In this document: positions 1 through 5,229 of the stretch, one piece after another
How positions within the stretch are numbered: position 1 is the first letter of the stretch
Layout of the letters: the number at the start of each line of letters is the position of its first letter
Source of the DNA: a bacterium
GTDB taxonomy: Bacteria; Planctomycetota; Phycisphaerae; Phycisphaerales; UBA1924
Direction of reading: 5' to 3'
Assembly (NCBI GenBank): GCA_002401225.1
Contig: NVSM01000026.1
Span: 24,864-30,092, forward strand
Length of the DNA stretch: 5,229 nucleotides
Made by a program: the position numbers and the translations under genes
Notes under the pieces: generated by a model
What the model was told of the DNA's origin: nothing
Databases searched by the model: none
Seen by the model: only the letters and a program-made list of their open reading frames with translations

Positions 1-150
1 CCGACGCAGTCGCTTGAGATGCGAAAAATGCGAGATCAGTTCCCCAATAACCTGCTCAATGGGCAAGGGATCAATGAAACAGTTCGTACAGAGAGCGGCA
101 AGACAACGCGGCTTCAGTCGTCGCAGCTTGTTGCGATTCCGGATAAATAA
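1..150 (+). CDS. 3' end of an unidentified rightward gene (partial)
   Basis: The frame beginning at base 1 is open for 49 codons and ends at TAA 148-150. The start lies outside the window. The visible C-terminal tail begins PTQSLEMRKMRDQF and ends QSSQLVAIPDK. It is hydrophilic, with no membrane segment and no cysteine, and I recognise no motif in it. Third-position use (many G and C, with GAT and CAG) resembles the other genes here, which favours a real coding tail over a chance open frame. A different-frame ORF at 14-202 overlaps it, but that translation is arginine-rich and looks like an artefact. The gene converges on the leftward gene ending at 173, with only 22 bases between the stops and no clear terminator hairpin. 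Function unknown. A 49-codon open run alone is modest evidence, so a spurious frame remains possible. Confidence 0.55.
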   Translation, partial: PTQSLEMRKMRDQFPNNLLNGQGINETVRTESGKTTRLQSSQLVAIPDK

Positions 151-172
151 GCCTGAATACGGGTGTTTCTGG

Positions 173-784
173 CTAGTTTGGGAGCCCTTGGATCCAGAGT
201 GATTCGATATGGGTGGCGATCCATTGCGCATCGGGCGATGGTTTGATCCAATCGATCGCCCACCAGCTTAATGGCGGGATCATGTCTGCTTTTACTTTTA
301 CTTTGATGTGTGTCTTGGCGACTTGGGGGCCATAGAAGCCAACGCGGATTTCTTTGGTTGTTGCGGATTCGATCATCGGAGCGGCTCGTGATGTTGCGAG
401 GGTGATGATTCGTTCTTTGCCGGATTGAGTAATGAAGTTGGTTTTGATGCGGACTTTTTCGTCGAGTATGGATGAGAGTGTTGTTGAGTCGCCGATGGAG
501 GCTGCGAGGACGAGCTGGCGTGATCGCTCTTGAAGATGTTCTGATTCGGTGGTCACGGCGCTGGCGAGAGCGAAAACTCCCAGACCAAGCAAGATCCCGG
601 CACCGAGTATTGGATACCCGAAGCGTTTGGCCCTTTGGGTATGGCAAACGGCTCCAAAGATGATGATGGCTGAGATGAAGAAAATGAGCATCAGCGGGAT
701 GGGAGATTCGAAAACCCAATGCTCGAATGTGCTGGCTTTGGGGAGTTCTGGAAGATTCTGAGGCTCGAAAAGTGAACTTTGCAT
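173..784 (-). CDS. Hypothetical two-helix membrane protein with a small exported C-terminal domain
   Basis: This is a 203-residue protein. A short N-terminus (MQSSLFEPQNLPELPK) leads into a hydrophobic helix at about residues 28-47. A basic loop (HTQRAKR, 48-54) and a second helix at about 57-77 follow, then a soluble domain of about 125 residues. The basic loop favours a cytoplasmic loop by the positive-inside rule, placing the C-terminal domain outside the inner membrane. That domain runs QLVLAASIGDSTTLSSILDE, then mixed beta-strand-like segments, and closes with a tryptophan-rich stretch (SWWAIDWI at 173-180, ESLWIQG at 194-200). The 'repeated use, GD, x-L-x-x-L-L' pattern recalls the start of NTF2/SnoaL-like cone folds, but this is a weak resemblance. 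ATG is at 784-782, with AGGA on the minus strand (bases 798-795) ten bases upstream, so the start is well placed. It is divergent from the Maf gene. No function can be assigned, and a link to glycosylation is not shown. Confidence 0.85.
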   Translation of the reverse strand: MQSSLFEPQNLPELPKASTFEHWVFESPIPLMLIFFISAIIIFGAVCHTQRAKRFGYPILGAGILLGLGVFALASAVTTESEHLQERSRQLVLAASIGDSTTLSSILDEKVRIKTNFITQSGKERIITLATSRAAPMIESATTKEIRVGFYGPQVAKTHIKVKVKADMIPPLSWWAIDWIKPSPDAQWIATHIESLWIQGLPN

Positions 785-875
785 GATTGTGTTGTCCTGA
801 TGATCTGTCTGTGATCGTATTCGATTAGAGAGGGGGTGATGGTTGCATGGAAAATGGAGTCTTGAGGAAGAAAAG

Positions 876-883
876 GCCGATAA
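876..883 (+). promoter_or_regulatory. Sigma-28 (FliA)-like -10 element
   Basis: GCCGATAA is an exact match to the consensus -10 box of the flagellar sigma factor sigma-28. It lies 84 bases before the chosen ATG of the Maf-fusion gene, so transcription would start near 890 and leave a leader of roughly 77 bases. The matching -35 box (consensus TAAAGTTT, 11 bases upstream) is poor: bases 857-864 read GAGTCTTG, about three matches of eight. The placement before a gene of a flagellin-glycosylation family supports the reading, but the weak -35 keeps this a candidate only. Confidence 0.4.
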
Positions 884-954
884 CTATGGGAGAAATATGG
901 CCTTGCGGGGACGGTGCGCACCGAGTGCAACGCGAACCTTGGCTGGATATTTCC

Positions 955-960
955 TGGAGA
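955..960 (+). promoter_or_regulatory. Ribosome-binding site that fixes the start at 968
   Basis: TGGAGA lies seven bases before ATG 968-970, a good Shine-Dalgarno position. The in-frame GTG at 914 that would lengthen the protein by 18 residues has no comparable site just upstream, and the extra residues do not look like a conserved N-terminus. The start at 968 is therefore preferred. Confidence 0.75.
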
Positions 961-967
961 ATACCAG

Positions 968-3900
968 ATGGATTATGCCCAGCTCAACGCACTGTGCGCG
1001 ACCAACGCACAACCTAACAAAGAAGGTTCATTGCTCGAACGCAATCTTGAGGCTTTGAGTAAGCACAGCCCGTTGGCAGCCCAGCAGATTCGTACGGCTC
1101 AGTCGCCGATTGATATTCGGTTTATTGAAACCGATGAGGGGATTGAGAGTGTTGAGCTTGGCGGGGTTGCACTCGCATCGAAACGCAAGCCCATGCAAGA
1201 GGCGAAACGGTTTGCCGAACGGTTTGAGCCGACGAATGCGGCGTGTTGTGCGATGGTTGGATTTGGGATCGGATATCACTGTGGCACGATGCTCGAACGG
1301 CTTGGTTCGGTTGGGGTTATTATGTGTTTCGAGCCTGATGTTGAGTTGCTCCACGCGGTGCTTGAGCGGGTGGATTACACCAGGATGTTTGAGACGAGTC
1401 GTTTCTTCTTGGTGTGCCAAGCAGAAGACTCTTCAACGATAAGCCGAATGTTCGTAGGGATCGAAGCGGTGATCGGGTTGGGCGTTGAGATTATTCATCA
1501 TCCGCCGAGCGCCAAGAGGCTTGGAGAATCTGGCGCGGTGTTTAGTGATGTGTTTTGTAATGTGATCAAGGCGCAGCGGACGCATGTGGTGACGACGCTG
1601 GCAAACGCGCGGGTGACTTTTCGCAATGCGATCATGAATCTTGATCATTATTCAAAGAGTGCGGGGATTGAATCACTCAAAGATTCGTGCAAGGGGAAGG
1701 CGGCGGTGGTTGTCGCTGCGGGCCCGAGCTTGGAGCGAAATCTTGAGATGCTCGCCGATCCGAAGGTTCGAGATTCGGTCGTGGTGATCGCGGTGCAGAC
1801 TGTTTTGAAGCAGATGCTTGCGAAGGGGATCAAGCCTCACTTTGTTGCTGCGTTGGATTATCACGAGATCAGCAAAAGGTTTTATGAAGGGTTGAGTGCG
1901 GAGGATGTTGACGGGGTTCGGCTGATTGTTGAAGCCAAAGCGAACCCGGCAATTCTTGATGCGTTCCCTGGTGAGGTGTTGTGCGCGGGTGACGAGATGC
2001 TCGATCGGCTGCTCGGCGATGAGCTTTCGCGAGAGATGGGGCAACTTACGATGGGGGGTACGGTGGCGCATTTGTGTTACTACATCGCTCGGTATTTAGG
2101 ATGTGACCCGGTGATTTTGATCGGGCAAGACCTTGGGTTTAGTGATGGGCAGTATTATGCGAGTGGCGCAGCTATTCACCAGGTGTGGTCGGGCGAGCTT
2201 CATGCACATAACACGCTCGAGATGATGGAGTGGCAGCGGATTGTGCGGATGCGCGGGTTGCTTCGTAAGAAGACCGACATTCATGGGCGCCAGATTTATC
2301 TTGATGAACAGATGGCGACCTATCTTGTGCAGTTCGAAGCCGAGTTTCAAAAGGACACGCACGATGGTCTTCTTGTAATCGATGCAACCGAGGGCGGCGT
2401 ACAAAAAGAACACACGACGGTGATGACACTCAAAGATGCGATTGATGCGCATGGGAGTGAAGAACCAATCGAGCTGCCTGCGACGGATGTGCTACGGGTT
2501 GAGAACACACAACACCAGAGTGATGTGCGTCGTCGGCTCGATAAACTGATCGAAGATTCTCGACGCATTGTGTATCTCAGTGAACAATCGATTGAACTCT
2601 TAGAAACAATGATCAAACACCAGGATGATCAAAAACAAATGGGCGTGTTGATTGGAAAAGTGCAGCTGTTTCGGGATCAGGTTTTCAAAATGGATGTCGC
2701 GTATCGGCTGGCTGAAACAGTCAACCAGGTTGGCGTGTTGAACCGGATGAAGCAAGATCGGCTGATTGATATCAATAAAGATGCAAGCGCGATCGAGCGA
2801 CAGAAGCTTCAGATAGAACGAGATATCGTTAATGTGCAATGGATCCGCGATGCTGCTAATGCGGTGATTGATCAGCTTGTTCAAGGGCGAGAGGTGCTTC
2901 TTGGAAAAGAAGCAAAGCAGACGAATGATCTCGATGAAACAAAGGATGAAAATAAAGCTATTGAAGTTCAAGGAGACGAGATTCGTCGGCGAGACATCGT
3001 GCATGCGGTGGTGATTGCTGATCCAGACTTTGGTGGGCTAGGTACGCCTCGTGATCTTCGAGCAACTATTGCGAACTCGATGAACGCGTTGCAACTCACA
3101 CTCACGCGATTAGACAAAGCGTCAGAGCTTGATGCGATAACGATTCTGACCCCTGATCCAAACGCGATTCGTGAGCTTGTTGGGTCGATCCCTTTGAGTA
3201 AGCCAATCGCGATTGCGCGTGTAGATTCGGCACGGTTCCGCGAGCGAGCCGAACGAATTGGGAGTGCGCGGGTGCAGTCGAGCGAGTGCTGGCGTGGATC
3301 GATCGGGATGCTTTGTGTGTATGACGAGCAGGTTGATCCTGGGCTGATGGCACAGGTGATGAACGAACATTCGATCGATGCGTGTGCGATTGTTGGGTGT
3401 GATTGGTCGATGATCGATTCTGAGCTTGTTGATCGCACGGTGTTGCGCTATCGGAATCAAGAAGCTGATCAGCGGATTGCGTTTTCGCAGGCTGTGCCTG
3501 GTCTTGGGACGATGGTTGTTGGTCGATCGACGATTGAGCATTTGGCGGGTTCATTATTGGACAATAATGCTCAGCGGAATCACTTTGCAACGATCGGCGC
3601 ATTGATCGGGTATATTCCGACCGCGCCGCAGTTTGACCCGATTGGTAAAGGCGTGTGTGTGGATATTGATCCGATGATGCGCGATGCGGGTGTGCGGATG
3701 ATTGCTGATACGCCGATGCGGGTGTCAATGATGCGTCAGGCATATCAAGAGATTGATTTAGCAGAGCGCGCGAATGGCGCAGCGTGTGTTCGGGCATTTT
3801 GTGAAGCATCACGAACGCATGGGCGAATATCGCCACGGACGATCGTGCTTGAAACTTGCACCGGCAGGCTTGCTGGTGGTGATTGGGGAATGTGGAAACG

Positions 3901-4645
3901 AAACTCGGTCGAGCCGATTGAGCGACAGGTGCTTTCAATAAACAATGTGCATTCGTTATTGGGCAACATGCGATCATTGCGAACAGATACCGCTTTGGTG
4001 TTTGATGGTGTGGGTGATCCGTTGATGCATCCGCAGGCGATGGATTTTGTGCAACTCGCCAAAGAAGATGGGGTTGCGTGTGTAGAGATGCGGACTGATC
4101 TTTTGCATGCTGGCATCAGCGCGAAAGAACTACTTGAATCTGGGATCGATATTTTATCGGTTGATGTGCTGGCTGAACATGCGGAGACTTATGCGGCATT
4201 GACCGGGCAAGATCGGCTTGGTGATGTGTACGATCGGGTTCAAGATATATTTGATACGATGCGTTCTGAGCCTACGAACACGATGTGGTTTGTGCCTCGG
4301 CTGACGCGGTGTGACGCGGTGTATGACGATATTGAACAGTTCTACGACAAGTGGCTTATGCTTTGTGGAAGTTGTGTGATTGATTCGCTGCCGCGACGGG
4401 TTGATGGGCAACGGATTCAGCGATTGCCTATTCCGCCGATGCGACAACAACAGATGGATATGTCGACGATGTATATCCAGTGCGATGGTGCAGTTATTGA
4501 TCGGCTCGGGAAACCAGTTCGATCGATCAATGTCTTTGATGATGGGATCGAGCAGGCGTATCAGCAAGCGTGCGCTGCGATGGGTTCATCACAGGTTGAA
4601 CCCAAAGCTGGGCTTTGCAAAGCTGTTGAAGAAAACGCAGCTTAA
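968..4645 (+). CDS. Maf-family (DUF115) glycosyltransferase fused to degenerate nucleotidyltransferase-like and radical-SAM/SPASM-like domains
   Basis: This 1225-residue protein has no signal peptide or membrane helix, so it is probably cytoplasmic. Residues about 40-205 form the Maf N-terminal domain (GFGIGYHCG at 98-106, FEPDVELLHAVL at 121-132). Residues about 212-400 are the DUF115/MptE-like core: KGKAAVVVAAGPSLE at 242-256, AKGIKPHFVAALDYHE at 285-300, GGTVAH at 363-368 and ILIGQDLGFSDG at 383-394. Residues about 515-650 are helical and charged, probably the Maf C-terminal helical region. Known Maf proteins transfer CMP-activated pseudaminic or legionaminic acid to Ser/Thr of flagellin. 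After an acidic linker (about 650-675), residues 677-865 resemble a nucleotidyltransferase fold with altered motifs. Residues about 957-1185 resemble a radical-SAM barrel and SPASM tail (FDGVGDPLMHP at 1012-1022, ILSVDVLAEHAETY at 1062-1075) but lack the CX3CX2C cysteines. The whole frame is intact with uniform codon use, arguing against pseudogene decay. The NulO synthetase gene follows 14 bases downstream, probably co-transcribed. Sure of the Maf half; the C-terminal folds are inferred by pattern. Confidence 0.88.
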   Translation: MDYAQLNALCATNAQPNKEGSLLERNLEALSKHSPLAAQQIRTAQSPIDIRFIETDEGIESVELGGVALASKRKPMQEAKRFAERFEPTNAACCAMVGFGIGYHCGTMLERLGSVGVIMCFEPDVELLHAVLERVDYTRMFETSRFFLVCQAEDSSTISRMFVGIEAVIGLGVEIIHHPPSAKRLGESGAVFSDVFCNVIKAQRTHVVTTLANARVTFRNAIMNLDHYSKSAGIESLKDSCKGKAAVVVAAGPSLERNLEMLADPKVRDSVVVIAVQTVLKQMLAKGIKPHFVAALDYHEISKRFYEGLSAEDVDGVRLIVEAKANPAILDAFPGEVLCAGDEMLDRLLGDELSREMGQLTMGGTVAHLCYYIARYLGCDPVILIGQDLGFSDGQYYASGAAIHQVWSGELHAHNTLEMMEWQRIVRMRGLLRKKTDIHGRQIYLDEQMATYLVQFEAEFQKDTHDGLLVIDATEGGVQKEHTTVMTLKDAIDAHGSEEPIELPATDVLRVENTQHQSDVRRRLDKLIEDSRRIVYLSEQSIELLETMIKHQDDQKQMGVLIGKVQLFRDQVFKMDVAYRLAETVNQVGVLNRMKQDRLIDINKDASAIERQKLQIERDIVNVQWIRDAANAVIDQLVQGREVLLGKEAKQTNDLDETKDENKAIEVQGDEIRRRDIVHAVVIADPDFGGLGTPRDLRATIANSMNALQLTLTRLDKASELDAITILTPDPNAIRELVGSIPLSKPIAIARVDSARFRERAERIGSARVQSSECWRGSIGMLCVYDEQVDPGLMAQVMNEHSIDACAIVGCDWSMIDSELVDRTVLRYRNQEADQRIAFSQAVPGLGTMVVGRSTIEHLAGSLLDNNAQRNHFATIGALIGYIPTAPQFDPIGKGVCVDIDPMMRDAGVRMIADTPMRVSMMRQAYQEIDLAERANGAACVRAFCEASRTHGRISPRTIVLETCTGRLAGGDWGMWKRNSVEPIERQVLSINNVHSLLGNMRSLRTDTALVFDGVGDPLMHPQAMDFVQLAKEDGVACVEMRTDLLHAGISAKELLESGIDILSVDVLAEHAETYAALTGQDRLGDVYDRVQDIFDTMRSEPTNTMWFVPRLTRCDAVYDDIEQFYDKWLMLCGSCVIDSLPRRVDGQRIQRLPIPPMRQQQMDMSTMYIQCDGAVIDRLGKPVRSINVFDDGIEQAYQQACAAMGSSQVEPKAGLCKAVEENAA
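4603..4625 (+). repeat. Small mixed direct/inverted repeat at the 3' end of the Maf-fusion gene
   Basis: CAAAGCTG occurs at 4603-4610 and again at 4618-4625, with GCTTTG (4612-4617) between them. The first copy can pair with the middle (six-base stem, three-base loop), and the middle with the second copy forms the perfect palindrome GCTTTGCAAAGC (4612-4623). The two pairings exclude each other. It lies inside coding sequence, has no following T-run, and so is not a typical intrinsic terminator. Chance is a fair explanation. Confidence 0.4.
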
Positions 4646-4659
4646 AACAGGTAACAACA

Positions 4660-5229
4660 ATGAACACAAACACACTCGTGATTATTTTGGCGCGGGCAGG
4701 ATCGAAAGGTTTGCCGGGGAAGAACTCGGCGATCGTTGGAGGGAAGCCTTGTGTGCAGTGGACGATTGAAGCAGCGATAAACTCGGCAAGTGTTGGGCGG
4801 GTTGTCGTTTCGTCTGATGATGCCGATGTCAATAAATGTGCGCACGAACAAGGATGTACAGTTGTCAATCGCCCGGCAGAACTCGCACACGATACCGCGA
4901 CGATTGATGATGCGGCGAGGCATGCGTACGAGGCGGTTGGGTCACCAGATTGCCCGGTGGTTATTTTATATGCCAATGTGCCGGTGCGGCCGGAGTCGTT
5001 GATTGATGATGCGGTGAAGATGCTGGTTCAAACCCGGTGCGATAGTGTGCAGAGTTATGCAGCCGTCGGCAAGCATCATCCGTGGTGGACGGTGCGGGTT
5101 GATGAGTCAGGGAGTGTTTCGCCTTGGGAAGGTGATGTGCTGTATCACAACTGTTTTCGGCGTCAGGATCTGCCCAGTGCGCAGGTGCCCGATGGCGGCG
5201 TGATCGCGTTGACTCCTGATGCGTTGATG
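4660..5229 (+). CDS. CMP-nonulosonate (acylneuraminate) cytidylyltransferase, NeuA/PseF/LegF family (3' end missing)
   Basis: The gene is cut by the window end after 190 codons; family members are usually about 230 residues, so only the C-terminus is missing. The enzyme joins CMP from CTP to a nine-carbon acid sugar, releasing pyrophosphate, and acts in the cytoplasm. The nucleotide-binding signature LARAGSKGLPGKN is at residues 10-22, VVVSSDDADV at 48-57, RPAELAHDTATIDDAARHA at 71-89 and SVQS at 129-132. FRRQDLP is at 166-172, followed by DGGV at 178-181. Where many relatives read LQPTSPLR, this one reads LYANVPVRP (103-111), a variant that may reflect a subfamily. ATG at 4660 is eight bases after a weak AGG (4649-4651) and 14 bases after the preceding stop, indicating an operon. 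The sugar (sialic, pseudaminic, legionaminic or other) cannot be told from this fragment; partnership with a Maf protein favours pseudaminic or legionaminic acid. Confidence 0.93.
   Translation, partial: MNTNTLVIILARAGSKGLPGKNSAIVGGKPCVQWTIEAAINSASVGRVVVSSDDADVNKCAHEQGCTVVNRPAELAHDTATIDDAARHAYEAVGSPDCPVVILYANVPVRPESLIDDAVKMLVQTRCDSVQSYAAVGKHHPWWTVRVDESGSVSPWEGDVLYHNCFRRQDLPSAQVPDGGVIALTPDALM

Larger units (their letters stand above)
785..967. promoter_or_regulatory. Divergent intergenic region between the membrane-protein gene and the Maf-fusion gene
   Basis: This 183-base gap must hold the start signals for both directions. On the plus strand it contains GCCGATAA at 876-883, a GG-N10-GC arrangement at 833-846, and a Shine-Dalgarno sequence at 955-960. 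On the minus strand, AGGA (798-795) serves the leftward gene. I could not find a convincing sigma-70 -35/-10 pair for either direction. No long inverted repeat or riboswitch-like structure is evident by eye. ORFs drawn through this region on either strand lack a good ribosome-binding site. Confidence 0.6.

Noticed and set aside
151..172. Bidirectional intrinsic terminator between the convergent genes
   Set aside because: No stem-loop with a T-run on either strand can be formed in this short gap.
114..719. Minus-strand ORF of 201 codons overlapping the membrane-protein gene
   Set aside because: It is on the same strand but in another frame; the translation is rich in Arg, His and Ser without structure, whereas the 173-784 frame has clean membrane helices and a ribosome-binding site.
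691..930. Minus-strand ORF in the divergent intergenic region
   Set aside because: No ribosome-binding site, low-complexity translation, and it overlaps the start of the membrane-protein gene in another frame.
914..967. GTG start at 914 adding 18 residues to the Maf-fusion protein
   Set aside because: ATG at 968 has TGGAGA seven bases upstream, while the GTG has no good ribosome-binding site and the added residues look like translated leader.
3102..3977. Minus-strand ORF of 291 codons opposite the Maf-fusion gene
   Set aside because: Its translation is dominated by Ser, Gln, His and Ala with no domain pattern, and it lies wholly antisense to a clearly coding frame. It reflects the codon bias of the real gene.
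3836..4522. An active radical-SAM enzyme
   Set aside because: The cluster-binding CX3CX2C motif is absent at the expected loop and no alternative three-cysteine cluster is visible nearby.
4380..4769. Plus-strand ORF of 129 codons spanning the operon junction
   Set aside because: It crosses the end of one convincing gene and the start of another in a different frame, and its arginine-rich translation has no motif.

Overview
The window looks like bacterial chromosome of intermediate GC, densely coding, with codons rich in GAT, GTG and GCG. The style of the divergent small membrane protein and of the large multidomain protein suggests a planctomycete of the Phycisphaerae type. That is an impression from protein style, not a proven placement. 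I see no tRNA, rRNA, CRISPR array, insertion sequence or other mobile element.

Layout. Bases 1-150 hold the 3' end of a rightward gene of unknown function. It converges, across a 22-base gap, on a leftward gene (784 to 173) for a 203-residue protein with two membrane helices and a small exported domain. A 183-base divergent intergenic region (785-967) follows. It contains a perfect match to the flagellar sigma-28 -10 element and a ribosome-binding site for the main gene. The main gene (968-4645, 1225 residues) begins with a Maf/DUF115 glycosyltransferase module and a helical region. Its C-terminal half resembles a nucleotidyltransferase fold followed by a radical-SAM/SPASM fold, but the iron-sulfur cluster cysteines are missing. 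Fourteen bases later, in the same direction, comes a gene cut by the window end (4660 to beyond 5229) for a CMP-nonulosonate synthetase of the NeuA/PseF/LegF family.

How the genes work together. The rightward pair makes biochemical sense. The synthetase activates a sialic-acid-like nonulosonate (pseudaminic, legionaminic or related acid) with CMP, and Maf proteins are the transferases that put such sugars on flagellin. The sigma-28-like box would fit a flagellar regulon. The unusual part is the fusion of a Maf module to what looks like a catalytically dead nucleotidyltransferase plus dead radical-SAM scaffold in one polypeptide. This is the best candidate here for something not described before.
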